64,000 nucleotides of DNA from NVTR01 sp036479015 (GCA_036479015.1 JAZGFB010000053.1:62001-126000); one strand, 5' to 3'. Numbered from the stretch's first letter, positions 53,543-63,144 are shown. Numbers and translations: made by a program. Notes: generated by a model from the sequence alone, not told the origin.

Positions 53543-53992
53543 TCAGGCGCAGGCGGCGTTTTGAATTTGGGTTGCGGCCTCCAGGGTTGCGTTCAGGGCC
53601 AACAAAATTGAGGCATGGCGATTAACATAGTCGCGGGCTGGAAGCAGGACTTTTAGGTCATCAAACGGCGCGGCCGGGGCGGGGCCGTCTGATTTAAGCA
53701 TGGCGCTAAGCGCATCGCGCGCCTGTTCAATTTGCCCGGCAGTGCAGCCAATAACATTGGCCCCAACCACAGATGCCGCCGCCTGGCCCAGGGCGCAGGC
53801 CTTAACATCCTGGGCGTATTCAGTGATAACGCCGTTTTCCATGCAGATATCAACCGTAAGGGTTGAACCACACAGCGGCGAGCGCCGCTTGACCGTAGCT
53901 TGCGGCGCGTCAAGGTGGCCAAGGCGCGGAATATCGGCCGCCAGTTTCAGGATGCGGGCCGAATAAAGTTTGATAAGATCGGTCTCGGGCAT
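53543..53992 (-). CDS. IscU/NifU-like iron-sulfur scaffold family protein
   Basis: 149 residues with the fold pattern of IscU/SufU: YSARILKLAADIPRLG, the first Cys in RRSPLCGSTLTVDI (about residue 41), the second in VKACALGQAAASVV (about residue 66), and a C-terminal helix VNRHASILLALNATLEA. The third usual cysteine is not clearly placed, so its activity as a scaffold is uncertain. It is divergent from hisI. Alphaproteobacteria typically keep this SufU-like protein away from the suf operon. Confidence 0.8.
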   Translation of the reverse strand: MPETDLIKLYSARILKLAADIPRLGHLDAPQATVKRRSPLCGSTLTVDICMENGVITEYAQDVKACALGQAAASVVGANVIGCTAGQIEQARDALSAMLKSDGPAPAAPFDDLKVLLPARDYVNRHASILLALNATLEAATQIQNAACA

Positions 53993-54057
53993 GGCTTTCC
54001 CTTGGGCTGATATTGGGTATAGGTAAGGGCGCTGTTTCGGGATGAAAAGGACTAATC

Positions 54058-54417
54058 ATGGGTTTTGATGCGACATCTTTAAAGTTTGATAGTCAGGGGC
54101 TGATACCCGCCATTGCCCAGGACGCGGATAGTGGCGCGGTTTTGATGATGGCCTGGATGAATGCCGAGGCGGTTACACGTACATTGGAGACCGGAAAAGT
54201 TACCTATTGGTCGCGTTCACGTGGGGCATTTTGGGTAAAGGGTGAAACGTCTGGCCACACCCAAAAACTGGTGGATTTTCGCCTGGACTGTGATCGCGAT
54301 TGTCTGTTGTTGCAGGTGCGCCAAGTGGGACCGGCGTGTCACACCAACCGGGCCAATTGTTTTTATACAAGCGTGCGCGATGGGGTTGAAGTGGAGCTGA
54401 TGAAACCAGAGGCGTGA
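54058..54417 (+). CDS. hisI: Phosphoribosyl-AMP cyclohydrolase
   Basis: Zinc enzyme of histidine synthesis opening the PR-AMP ring. 119 residues, stand-alone (not fused to HisE). The motifs include VLMMAWMNAEAVTRTLETG, TYWSRSRGAFWVKGETSGH, the metal cysteines in DCDRDCLLLQV and GPACHTNRANCFY. It is tail-to-tail with gluQ with one base between the stop codons. Confidence 0.96.
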   Translation: MGFDATSLKFDSQGLIPAIAQDADSGAVLMMAWMNAEAVTRTLETGKVTYWSRSRGAFWVKGETSGHTQKLVDFRLDCDRDCLLLQVRQVGPACHTNRANCFYTSVRDGVEVELMKPEA

Positions 54418-54418
54418 A

Positions 54419-55261
54419 TTACAGGCCCAGTTGCTGGCGAATGCTTTGCGGGGTGGCGCCATTTTGGCGTAAGGTTTCCAGCGATTGTGCGTCTGTGCGT
54501 TTGGCCAGCCGCATGCCGGCGTCATCGGTGATCAGCGCGTGGTGATGGTAGCTGGGGGTTGGCAGGCCCAACAGATTTTGCAGTATTATTTGTATAAATG
54601 TTGACTGAAACAGATCTTCGCCACGGATAATCTGGTTGATGCCCTGTGCGGCATCATCAATGACCGCCGCCAAGTGATATGAGGCGGTTTTGATATCGCG
54701 GCGTGCCAGGACGATATCACCTATTTCACCCAACAGGTGGGTTTGCGTTAGGCCGTGGGTACCTGCATGTTCTGGGCCGGTGTCACTAAATGTGGCCTGT
54801 GCGATGTTAGGATAGGCGTTAAGAGCTTTGGCAATGTCCAGGCGAATGGCATCAGTATCGGTTTGGCTGGCCATTGATCGGTGTCGACAGGTTCCGGGGT
54901 AGGTGTTTGCGCCGTTGCCGCCATGTGGCGCGGATATTGCTTCGCGGATATCACGCCGAGAACAGGCGCAGGGGTAGCACAGGCCCCGATTGGCAAGGAT
55001 TTGGATCGCTGCATTATAGTCGGCAAGGCGATCTGACTGGCGCATCACGGGGCTGGGCCAGTGGATGCCAAGCCAGTGCAGGTCTGCGTATATCTGGGTT
55101 TCATATTCCGGGCGGCATCTGGCGGTGTCTGTGTCTTCGATGCGCAACAGAAATTCGCCATTGGCAGCCGACGCCATGTCATGGGCAAGCAGTGCTGAAT
55201 AGGCATGCCCCAGATGCAACTGCCCCGTCGGGGAGGGTGCAAACCGGGTGCGAAAGATCAT
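54419..55261 (-). CDS. gluQ: Glutamyl-Q tRNA(Asp) synthetase
   Basis: A GltX paralogue without an anticodon-binding domain that attaches glutamate to queuosine in tRNA-Asp. 280 residues: HIGH-type APSPTGQLHLGHAYSALLAH (8-27), zinc-binding cysteines in CYPCACSRRDI and TYPGTCRH, and a degenerate KMSKS loop RLAKRTDAQS near 250. The length and missing C-terminal half set it apart from the gltX at 2954. It overlaps trmFO by four bases. Confidence 0.94.
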   Translation of the reverse strand: MIFRTRFAPSPTGQLHLGHAYSALLAHDMASAANGEFLLRIEDTDTARCRPEYETQIYADLHWLGIHWPSPVMRQSDRLADYNAAIQILANRGLCYPCACSRRDIREAISAPHGGNGANTYPGTCRHRSMASQTDTDAIRLDIAKALNAYPNIAQATFSDTGPEHAGTHGLTQTHLLGEIGDIVLARRDIKTASYHLAAVIDDAAQGINQIIRGEDLFQSTFIQIILQNLLGLPTPSYHHHALITDDAGMRLAKRTDAQSLETLRQNGATPQSIRQQLGL

Positions 55262-56598
55262 GGGGTATTTAGCCAGTCGCGCCAGGCGGCTTTGGCGCGG
55301 TCCGTATAGGCCAGGTAGCGGTCTTTGCGCCCGCGCCGCCCGCCTTTTAGCCCGTCAACCGGGCGAAACAGGCCGAAATTGACGTTCATCGGTTGAAATG
55401 TTTTGGCCATGGCACCGCCGGTGATGTGGTGGATCAGGGCACCCATGGCGCTGTCTTGTGGCGGGGTTTGTAACGGTTTTCCCAGAATTTCAGCAGCCGC
55501 CATTCGACCCGCAAGCAGGCCCATGGCCGCGCTTTCAACATAGCCTTCAACGCCGGTGATTTGCCCGGCAAAGCGAATGTTGGGGCGTGTGTGCAGGCGC
55601 ATTTGGTCGTCCAGCAGGGTTGGGGAGTTCATGAACGTGTTGCGATGGATGCCGCCAAGACGCGCGAAACGGGCGTTTTCAAGGCCCGGGATCATGCGCA
55701 GAACGTCATTTTGTGCGCCGTATTTCATTTTGGTCTGAAAGCCGACAATGTTGAAAAGCGTTCCCAGTTTATTGTCAAAGCGCAACTGGACCACGGCGTA
55801 GGGTTTGGTTTCAGGGTCATGGGCGTTGGTCAGGCCCACGGGTTTCATGGGCCCAAAACGCAGGGTTTCGCGGCCCCGTTCGGCCATGACCTCGATCGGT
55901 AGGCAGCCGTCAAAATAGCCGGCGGTTTCGCCTTCGTGAAATTCAGTTTTTTCAGCGGCCAGCAGGGCGTCAATGAACGCTTCGTATTGGTCGCGCGTCA
56001 TCGGGCAATTGAGATAGGCCTTTTGGTCGGCTTCGGTATCGCCCTTATCATAGCGTGACTGCATCCAGGCGATGCCCATGTTGATGCTGTCGGCGTAGAC
56101 AATCGGGGCGATGGCATCAAAAAATGCCAGGCTGTCCTGGTCGGTGGCATCTGCAATGGCGGTGCCTAATGTGGGGGATGTCAGCGGCCCGGTGGCGAAT
56201 ATCCAATGGCCCGTATCGGGCAAGGTGGTGATTTCACCGTGCTGGACGGTTATGTTGGGATGGGTGGTGATACGGGCGGTGACGGCCTGGGAAAAGGCGT
56301 CACGATCAACGGCAAGTGCCCCGCCTGCGGGCAGTTTGTTTGCGTCAGCGCAGGACATGATCAGCCCATCCGCCTGGCGCATTTCCCAATGCAGCAGGCC
56401 CACGGCATTGCTGGTATCATCATCAGAGCGGAAGGAATTGGAACAGACCATTTCGGCCAGGTCGCCGGATTTATGGGCAAATGTTGCCACTTGGGGCCGC
56501 ATTTCATGCAGGATGACACGCACACCTGCGTTGGCGGCTTGCCAGGCGGCTTCTGATCCGGCCAAGCCGCCGCCGACTATGTTAAGGATATTTTCCAT
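55258..56598 (-). CDS. trmFO: Folate/FAD-dependent tRNA (uracil-54) C5-methyltransferase TrmFO
   Basis: Makes ribothymidine-54 using methylene-tetrahydrofolate. 446 residues with FAD-binding VGGGLAGSEAAWQAANAG at 8-25, EMVCSNSFRSDD, NMGIAWMQSRYDKGD, the conserved AGQITGVEGYVESAAMG and the GALIHHITGG segment. The C-terminal GRRGRKDRY is typical. TrmFO replaces SAM-dependent TrmA in many alphaproteobacteria. It shares an operon with gluQ, both acting on tRNA. Confidence 0.95.
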   Translation of the reverse strand: MENILNIVGGGLAGSEAAWQAANAGVRVILHEMRPQVATFAHKSGDLAEMVCSNSFRSDDDTSNAVGLLHWEMRQADGLIMSCADANKLPAGGALAVDRDAFSQAVTARITTHPNITVQHGEITTLPDTGHWIFATGPLTSPTLGTAIADATDQDSLAFFDAIAPIVYADSINMGIAWMQSRYDKGDTEADQKAYLNCPMTRDQYEAFIDALLAAEKTEFHEGETAGYFDGCLPIEVMAERGRETLRFGPMKPVGLTNAHDPETKPYAVVQLRFDNKLGTLFNIVGFQTKMKYGAQNDVLRMIPGLENARFARLGGIHRNTFMNSPTLLDDQMRLHTRPNIRFAGQITGVEGYVESAAMGLLAGRMAAAEILGKPLQTPPQDSAMGALIHHITGGAMAKTFQPMNVNFGLFRPVDGLKGGRRGRKDRYLAYTDRAKAAWRDWLNTP

Positions 56599-56640
56599 AA
56601 CCGGCGGGATAGGGCATCGGGTTTTGAATGGAAAGGGGGG

Positions 56641-57207
56641 TTAGGTGGCCAGACTGTCGGCGCTGTCATCAAGGAAGATATTGTTGACACGGTTGAACAG
56701 GGGCGGATGTGTGGGTGCAACTGGCAAACGGGTCGCTTTTGAGGGGCGGACAAGGGCGACACGGCGTGGTGAAACTGTGTCGTCATTGCCGGAAAACCCA
56801 AACAGTGAGCCCCCAAATAGTGAGCCAAGGAATGTATTTGGTGATCGCATGGTTGTTAAAAGCAATGTGCTGATCAAGGTCAGCTCACGCCAAAAATCGC
56901 CCGGGATGGCCGTGGCGGTAGACCCGAAATTCTGGATGGTTGCAGAACTTAGGATAATTGCGGCCAGTACCAGCACGGCGGGGCGCAGCCAGACGCCGGT
57001 TAGCACCAGAACACCCAGAATGAATAATGCAGATGAGCCAACAAGTGTGGCAAGCCCATGGGGCATTACGGTGTCAGCCAGCGGTATTGCGTTTGTGCCG
57101 CTGACAAACCCGGTTGAGACCATGACAAAGTAGGATGCAATCACAACCCGGATCAGGCGGTAGCCAGAGGGGGTTCTGGTGGTGCTGGTGTTTTTCGTGC
57201 TGGCCAT
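56641..57207 (-). CDS. DoxX-like four-helix membrane protein
   Basis: 188 residues with four hydrophobic segments (about 20-40, 52-70, 74-93, 106-120). The pattern LVLTGVWLRPAVLVLAAI and GDFWRELTLISTLLL recalls DoxX/DoxD-type proteins. Residues 125-188 are a polar, Pro/Ser-rich cytoplasmic tail without a known domain. The family link is by helix pattern only. It is downstream of the GMC pair on the same strand with a 286-base gap, so it may be separate. Confidence 0.5.
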   Translation of the reverse strand: MASTKNTSTTRTPSGYRLIRVVIASYFVMVSTGFVSGTNAIPLADTVMPHGLATLVGSSALFILGVLVLTGVWLRPAVLVLAAIILSSATIQNFGSTATAIPGDFWRELTLISTLLLTTMRSPNTFLGSLFGGSLFGFSGNDDTVSPRRVALVRPSKATRLPVAPTHPPLFNRVNNIFLDDSADSLAT

Positions 57208-57493
57208 GGTGCGGGTCCTTTAACGTAAGATACAGGTCAAATTAACCAAGTTCGTTGTAAAGGATTGGACGGGCAGGACATGGCAGGAATATGAATTCCG
57301 TGTGGCAAAAACAGGTATAATTATGTGCAAAACAAGGCATTTAGCGTTCTGTCGCAACAAAAATGCCAAATTCGACCGTTTTTACATGGATAGGCGACAA
57401 ATGCGCAGATTAACGCCGAGCGGTTATTTTCGCTCTGTTGCAGCATTGCCATTCATTCAGTGCCCCGGATTTGGGGCCGGCATTGCGTATCAA

Positions 57494-57874
57494 TTACAGT
57501 TGATAGGAATAGTTTGCGCCAAGATGGTTGCTACAGGGCGTAGTATAGGGGTCATACAACTGGTCATATTCCAGGTGTGCACCGGTTTCATGGTGTTCCA
57601 GCAGATTGCTGGACTGAACAAACATCCGGGCCATTGCAATGGGGTCAAATGCAGCTGCATTGATCCATCGGGTTGAATAGTAATCTGCTAAAAACCGCTG
57701 GCTTGGTTCCAATTGCACAATGTCAGGCCCAAAGATCTGTTCAAATTCCTGGGCCAGAAAGTTTTTGGTTCTTCGGATTTTGAAGAAATCTGGCAAGTAG
57801 TAAAGCGCCAAGGCCGCGCTGACTGAAATGCCGCCCAGTAAAACCGATCGCCTGCTGAGAATAGGCGCGTTCAT
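57494..57874 (-). CDS. Tat-signal small subunit partnering the GMC oxidoreductase
   Basis: 126 residues. The N-terminus has the twin-arginine motif SRRSVLLGG (residues 7-15) followed by a hydrophobic stretch, so it is exported folded by Tat. The remaining 95 residues fit the size of gluconate-2-dehydrogenase subunit 3-like proteins, which chaperone and escort a GMC partner that lacks its own signal. It overlaps the end of the GMC gene by four bases, arguing for a complex. I see a single Cys and no cofactor motif. The family call is by size, signal and context. Confidence 0.65.
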   Translation of the reverse strand: MNAPILSRRSVLLGGISVSAALALYYLPDFFKIRRTKNFLAQEFEQIFGPDIVQLEPSQRFLADYYSTRWINAAAFDPIAMARMFVQSSNLLEHHETGAHLEYDQLYDPYTTPCSNHLGANYSYQL

Positions 57875-59295
57875 GTGGCAACCGCCTGTGCGGCGCGCAG
57901 GGCAAGTGCCGCAAGTGTCAGGGTTGGGTTTGCCGGTGATGTGGTGGGAAAAGCGCCGCTGCCAAGGGCGAACAACCCGGCCACGCCATGGACTTGTAAT
58001 TGCCCGTTCACCACGTGGCGGGATGGATCATTGCCCATGGGATGGGTGCCCATCAGGTGGGCCTCGGTTGTTGAAAGGTCAGATATGTGGGTAACTTCCA
58101 CACCGTCCGGCAACAGTTCCGGCAACTGGGACACCCCCCATTTTAACCCGGCAAGCGCATAGTCTGAATGGCCGTGCCAGTCAATGACGGGGGATGAATT
58201 GTCATCCTCGGTAAGGCGTACTTGGTTTTGATCCTGGGGCAGGTCTTCTGCGATGAGCTTAAGCTGGGCGATATTGCCCCATTTGCCAAACTCGGTGCTG
58301 ATGATCGCCGGGCTGTTATATGTTTCGATCAGAATGCCGCTGTTGTCGCGCCGGTGCGCGCCATCATAAAGGTCATAGCCATGACCGGTTATTGAGGTGC
58401 CACCAAAATAGCCCAGACCGGGGCCAGCAATATCAACACGCACCGAAACCTGTTCGTTCAACCCTTTGCCCAGATTTGGATGCTGCACACCAGAGCGCAA
58501 CAGAATTGCGGCGTTGAAGATGGCGTTGGCGCCAAGGGCGACGGTATTGGCATCTATCTGGGTTTCGGCGCCGGTCGATGTTTTGACCACTACACCGGTT
58601 GCTTTGCCTGCCTGAATGTTAACACTACGCATTTCAGAGTTCAGCAAAAGGCTGATATTCGGCCGGGTAAATGCGGATATTGAATTTAATATTGTGAACT
58701 TGGCATCAACCGGACAACGGTTACAGACGCCATTTGCGCAGCAATTTGCACGATCGCCGCCATTGGCGCGCGCCGTGGGCTGGGCGAACCAATTGTGTGA
58801 TTTTTCTCGCAACAACATGTCTGTGCGCGATGGAATATGGTCTGGAAATGGAAAAGGCGCGCTGCGTGGTAAAATATGGTCCGAGCCGCCGCCGGAAACC
58901 TGCATGACGTTTTCTACTTGCTGGTAAAATGGCGCCAATTCACCATAGCTTACGGGCCAATCCTGCCCGATACCGTAAAGCGAGCGCATCCTGAAATCTG
59001 ACGGGTGAAAGCGCGGGGTGCAGGCCCACCAACAGTTTGAATTGCCACCAAGCAGTGAATGGGCAACCCAGTCTTTGGGCTGTCCGCTTTGATTGTTATG
59101 ATCAAAGTCTTCCAGACCAGCAATTCTGCCCTGTATCTGGTCATCATGTGGCTGGTGGCCACCTTTTTCTACAAAAAGCACCGACAGGTGGGGCGCCAGC
59201 CCCAAGGCGAAAAACATCGCCGAAAAGCTGGAGCCGCATATGATGATGTCCCAATGTTTTCCCGCAGCCTGCTGGGGGGTGACCAGGGGCAACAT
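57871..59295 (-). CDS. GMC-family FAD-dependent dehydrogenase, large subunit
   Basis: 474 residues. The N-terminal Rossmann FAD site is WDIIICGSSFSAMFFALGL (15-33, GSSFSA in place of the canonical GxGxxG). The C-terminal GMC domain carries catalytic His418 in MGTHPMG and Asn456 in ANPTLTL. A cysteine cluster, Cys185, Cys186, Cys191 and Cys194 (CCANGVCNRC), resembles the iron-sulfur cysteines of bacterial FAD glucose/sugar dehydrogenases. No signal peptide is present, so export probably relies on the Tat partner encoded next. The substrate is unknown. It begins 3 bases after gyrA and is therefore probably co-transcribed with it. Confidence 0.85.
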   Translation of the reverse strand: MLPLVTPQQAAGKHWDIIICGSSFSAMFFALGLAPHLSVLFVEKGGHQPHDDQIQGRIAGLEDFDHNNQSGQPKDWVAHSLLGGNSNCWWACTPRFHPSDFRMRSLYGIGQDWPVSYGELAPFYQQVENVMQVSGGGSDHILPRSAPFPFPDHIPSRTDMLLREKSHNWFAQPTARANGGDRANCCANGVCNRCPVDAKFTILNSISAFTRPNISLLLNSEMRSVNIQAGKATGVVVKTSTGAETQIDANTVALGANAIFNAAILLRSGVQHPNLGKGLNEQVSVRVDIAGPGLGYFGGTSITGHGYDLYDGAHRRDNSGILIETYNSPAIISTEFGKWGNIAQLKLIAEDLPQDQNQVRLTEDDNSSPVIDWHGHSDYALAGLKWGVSQLPELLPDGVEVTHISDLSTTEAHLMGTHPMGNDPSRHVVNGQLQVHGVAGLFALGSGAFPTTSPANPTLTLAALALRAAQAVAT

Positions 59296-59298
59296 TGA

Positions 59299-62058
59299 TC
59301 AGCTATCCGTCGTGCCGGGCGTGGCAGGGTTTTCATTCTGGTCATCTTCATCGCCCTGATCCGCGATCCTTGCGACGGAAACGACAGTTTCGCCTTTGCC
59401 GGTGTCAAACACTTTAACACCGCCAGCGCTGCGGGATCGGAATGAAATGCCATCAACCGGGCAGCGGATGGATTGGCCTGTGGATGTGGCCAACATGATC
59501 TGGTCATCAATTTCCACTGGGAAAGACGCCACCAGTTTTCCGCCGCGCATGGCTTTGTCCATGGCTGCAACGCCCATGCCACCGCGCCCGCGAAGCGGAT
59601 AGTCATGGCTGGAACTGGTTTTGCCAGAACCCTGTTCGCTGATGGTCAGGATCAGGTTTTCAGCGGCTTTCATTTCTTCAAACCGTTCGGCGGTTAGGGC
59701 GGCATCGGCGATGATGTCGTCCTCATCTGTGCTGTCCTCGTCGCCAAGCCCGGCCAGGGCACGGCGCATTTTCAAATAGGCAGCGCGTTCTTCTGGTGTA
59801 GCGACAAAGTGGCGAATGATCGACATTGACACCAGTTCATCATCATCACCAAGTCTGATGCCGCGCACGCCTGATGAATCGCGTCCCTTAAAGACCCGCA
59901 CTTCGGTTGTGCTGAACCGGATGGCACGCCCCGATGCAGTCACCAGCATCACATCGTCGTCTTCTGTACAAATGCGGGCATCCACCATCTGCACATCTTC
60001 TGGCAGTTTCATGGCGATTTTGCCGTTGGATTTGACGTTGGTGAAATCTGACAGTGCATTGCGACGCACGCCGCCGGCAGAGGTGGCAAAGAAGATCTGC
60101 AGATCATCCCAGTCTTTTTCCGGTGCATCCACCGGCATGATGGCGGCAACGGATGCGCCCTGAGACATGGGCAGGATGTTGATGATGGCCTTGCCTTTGG
60201 CGGTGCGGCCACCCTGGGGCAGGCGCCAGGTTTTCAACTTGTAGACCATGCCGTCGGTGGAAAAGAACAGCAGTTGGGTGTGGGTGTTGGCCACGAACAG
60301 GGTGGTGATCACGTCTTCTTCTTTGGTGGACATGCCCGACAGCCCCTTGCCGCCGCGCTTTTGCGCCCGGAAATCGGCCAGTGGTGTGCGCTTGATCCAA
60401 CCGGCGCTGGTGACGGTGACCACCATGTCTTCGCGTTCGATCAGGTCTTCGTCGTCCATGTCACCGGACCAGTCAACAATTTCGGTGCGCCGTGGCACGG
60501 CAAACTTTTCTTTGATTTCAGTCAGTTCATCCGTAATGATGCCCATGATCCGATCGCGCGAACGCAGGATGTCAAGATATTCACGAATGCTGGCCGCGAG
60601 AACCTGCAATTCATCGGTGACTTCTTTGACGCCCATGGCTGTCAGGCGTTGCAGGCGCAGTTCCAAAATGGCGCGGGCCTGGGTTTCTGACAGGTTATAG
60701 GTGCCGTCATCGTTCATTTTGTGGGACGGATCATCGATAAGCTGGATGTATTCGGCAATGTCATGTGCCGGCCAGCGGCGGCCCATCAGTTTGGCACGGG
60801 CCTGGGCCGGGTCGGCGGATGCGCGTATGGTGGCGACGATTTCATCGACATTGGACACAGCCACTGCCAGACCGCATAAGATATGCGAGCGCTCGCGGGC
60901 CTTGCGCAGCTCATATGCAGTGCGCCTTGCCACCACTTCCTCGCGGAAAATCAGGAAATAGGTCAGGAAATCGCGCAGCATCAGGGTTTCAGGACGCCCT
61001 GAATTTAGCGCCAGCATATTACAGCCAAAAGATGTCTGCAGCGGCGTGTAGCGGAACAGCTGATTTAGCACGACTTCGGCGGTGGCATCGCGCTTTAGCT
61101 CGACCACAACACGCACGCCGATCCGGTCGCTTTCATCGCGCACAGCAGAAATACCTTCGATCTTTTTGTCGCGCGACAGTTCGGCGATCTTTTCGATCAT
61201 TGTGGCTTTGTTCACCTGATAGGGCACTTCATCGACAACAATTGCAAAGCGGTCTTTACGAATTTCTTCAACACGGGTTTTGGCCCGCAAAACAACAGAG
61301 CCGCGACCTTCCAAATAGGCTTTGCGCGCGCCGGTGCGGCCCAAAATTATGCCGCCTGTCGGAAAGTCGGGCGCTGGAATGATATCCATCAATGCCTCTG
61401 ATGACAGGTCAGGGTCCTGGATCAGTGCCAGCGTGCCATCAATTATTTCACCCAGATTATGGGGCGGAATGTTGGTGGCCATGCCCACAGCAATACCGCC
61501 AGCCCCGTTGACCAGCATATTAGGGAACCGTGACGGCAGCACTGTTGGCTCTTTGTCTTTGCCGTCGTAATTGTCTTGAAAATCAACGGTATCTTTTTCG
61601 ATATCGGCCAGCAACATTGCCGAGACTTTTTCAAGCCGCACTTCGGTATAACGAAACGCCGCCGCCTTATCGCCATCCATTGAGCCAAAATTGCCCTGAC
61701 CATCAAGCAAGGGCAGCGACATGGAAAAGTCTTGAGTCATGCGCACCAGCGCGTCATATATCGATGCATCGCCATGGGGGTGGTATTTACCCATGGTATC
61801 AGCCACCGGGCGCGCCGATTTGCGATAGGGTTTGTCATGGGTGTTCCCGGCCTCATCCATGGCATAAAGTATGCGCCGATGTACCGGTTTTAACCCGTCA
61901 CGCAGGTCTGGAATTGCCCGACTGACGATCACGCTCATAGCGTAGTCGAGATAAGAGGTTTTCATCTCATCGACGATGTCGATCGAGGGGCCATCATAAA
62001 CTGGGCGTTCAGGACGATTTTCTTCTTCTGAATCAGGGGTATCCGGGGTGTCGCTCAC
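59299..62058 (-). CDS. gyrA: DNA gyrase subunit A
   Basis: Breaks and rejoins DNA in negative supercoiling. 919 residues from a GTG preceded by AGGCGAG. The catalytic Tyr137 lies in AAFRYTEVR. The quinolone region is HPHGDASIYDAL: the residue matching E. coli Ser83 is Ala98, while Asp102 (E. coli Asp87) is kept. The C-terminal pinwheel (about 530-860) shows the GyrA-box type QKRGGKG. The tail beyond is acidic. The GMC gene follows 3 bases after its stop. Confidence 0.97.
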   Translation of the reverse strand: MSDTPDTPDSEEENRPERPVYDGPSIDIVDEMKTSYLDYAMSVIVSRAIPDLRDGLKPVHRRILYAMDEAGNTHDKPYRKSARPVADTMGKYHPHGDASIYDALVRMTQDFSMSLPLLDGQGNFGSMDGDKAAAFRYTEVRLEKVSAMLLADIEKDTVDFQDNYDGKDKEPTVLPSRFPNMLVNGAGGIAVGMATNIPPHNLGEIIDGTLALIQDPDLSSEALMDIIPAPDFPTGGIILGRTGARKAYLEGRGSVVLRAKTRVEEIRKDRFAIVVDEVPYQVNKATMIEKIAELSRDKKIEGISAVRDESDRIGVRVVVELKRDATAEVVLNQLFRYTPLQTSFGCNMLALNSGRPETLMLRDFLTYFLIFREEVVARRTAYELRKARERSHILCGLAVAVSNVDEIVATIRASADPAQARAKLMGRRWPAHDIAEYIQLIDDPSHKMNDDGTYNLSETQARAILELRLQRLTAMGVKEVTDELQVLAASIREYLDILRSRDRIMGIITDELTEIKEKFAVPRRTEIVDWSGDMDDEDLIEREDMVVTVTSAGWIKRTPLADFRAQKRGGKGLSGMSTKEEDVITTLFVANTHTQLLFFSTDGMVYKLKTWRLPQGGRTAKGKAIINILPMSQGASVAAIMPVDAPEKDWDDLQIFFATSAGGVRRNALSDFTNVKSNGKIAMKLPEDVQMVDARICTEDDDVMLVTASGRAIRFSTTEVRVFKGRDSSGVRGIRLGDDDELVSMSIIRHFVATPEERAAYLKMRRALAGLGDEDSTDEDDIIADAALTAERFEEMKAAENLILTISEQGSGKTSSSHDYPLRGRGGMGVAAMDKAMRGGKLVASFPVEIDDQIMLATSTGQSIRCPVDGISFRSRSAGGVKVFDTGKGETVVSVARIADQGDEDDQNENPATPGTTDS

Positions 62059-62261
62059 GTTAATTCTCGCCTGTACTGAAGTTGCATATTTTGCTTGGGT
62101 TTAGACTATCATCCCAGGGTTTTGGGGGCAATGGGCCGGGGGGCAAGTAATTGACCCGATCAGCCCATGGTGGCCGCTTGTTTTGGGCGGGTGTTATGTA
62201 AGTCTTGCAAATTTATGGTCACTTTGCGAAATTGCCAACAAAGCAGCAGAAAAGGCATGTC

Positions 62262-63080
62262 ATGGCATCCGTTACAATGCGTCAGATTATGGTGTCGGAT
62301 ACGCAGATGAGCAATTTTATTGGTTCAATTTTCCGAAACCGTACCTGTATTGGCCTGGCCATATCGATCTGGGTGTTTACCAGCTTTTTGTCACCGGGGG
62401 ATCGGTTTCAGGATCTTTCGCTGTTTGAGCGTGCATTGGTAAATGCCGGGGCGGCGATGGTGTTTTATGGGTGTGGCTACCTGTTTTCGGCGCGCGTGCA
62501 ATATTCATTGATGCTGCGCGGCATACCGTTTTTTTGGGGGGCGGTTGCTTTCTATTCGGTACTGGCTGGTGGCGAAAGCCTGATTTATTTTGCCCTGTTG
62601 CCAAAAGGTGCGGGGCTGAGCGTTGCGTTTAGCTATTGGTTCACGACTGTTGCCATGATCATGCTGACCATTGCTTTGCTGGTGCTGTTTTTTGATCAAC
62701 CCATTCGCAAAAACCTATCTGTTGCTCCGGCTGATTTTCCCATGTGGCGACCATTACAGACATCTTACAGCGCCTTGGAGCTTGCGCTGCCTGAAAACAG
62801 TCGGGGCCCTGTTTTACAGATTGAAGCTGAGAACCAATATGTTCGTGTGACCACCGCAAACGGGGCCAGCATGTTGCGTATGAGCCTGACTGACGCTGAA
62901 GCGATGTTGCCCCCGGGGACGGGGTTTCGGGTGCATCGGTCAATGTGGATACACAAAAGTCAAATTTGCACGGTTTTGTTCCGGGACGGTAACCCGAAAA
63001 TATTATGTACAGATGGCCAAGAACGCCCGGTTGGCCGGTCTATGGTTGAGATCATCAAAAAACATTTGTCAGATGTCTGA
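62262..63080 (+). CDS. Membrane-anchored LytTR-type transcription regulator
   Basis: 272 residues from the ATG at 62262 (MASVTMRQIMVSD), with AAAAGG upstream; a longer frame starts at 62205. The N-terminal part contains four hydrophobic helices (about residues 31-46, 62-80, 90-112, 126-150). The C-terminal LytTR domain (about 175-268) includes LQIEAENQYVRVTTANG, LRMSLTDAEAMLPP, GFRVHRSMWIHKSQI and RPVGRSMVEIIKK. There is no receiver domain, so the sensor is presumably the membrane part. It is followed by the secreted repeat protein, a likely target. The signal is unknown. Confidence 0.85.
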   Translation: MASVTMRQIMVSDTQMSNFIGSIFRNRTCIGLAISIWVFTSFLSPGDRFQDLSLFERALVNAGAAMVFYGCGYLFSARVQYSLMLRGIPFFWGAVAFYSVLAGGESLIYFALLPKGAGLSVAFSYWFTTVAMIMLTIALLVLFFDQPIRKNLSVAPADFPMWRPLQTSYSALELALPENSRGPVLQIEAENQYVRVTTANGASMLRMSLTDAEAMLPPGTGFRVHRSMWIHKSQICTVLFRDGNPKILCTDGQERPVGRSMVEIIKKHLSDV

Positions 63081-63144
63081 TACCGCCGGCATCCATTACC
63101 ATTAAAATAAAACACCCACCCAAAACCGCCTGATTTTTACAGTA

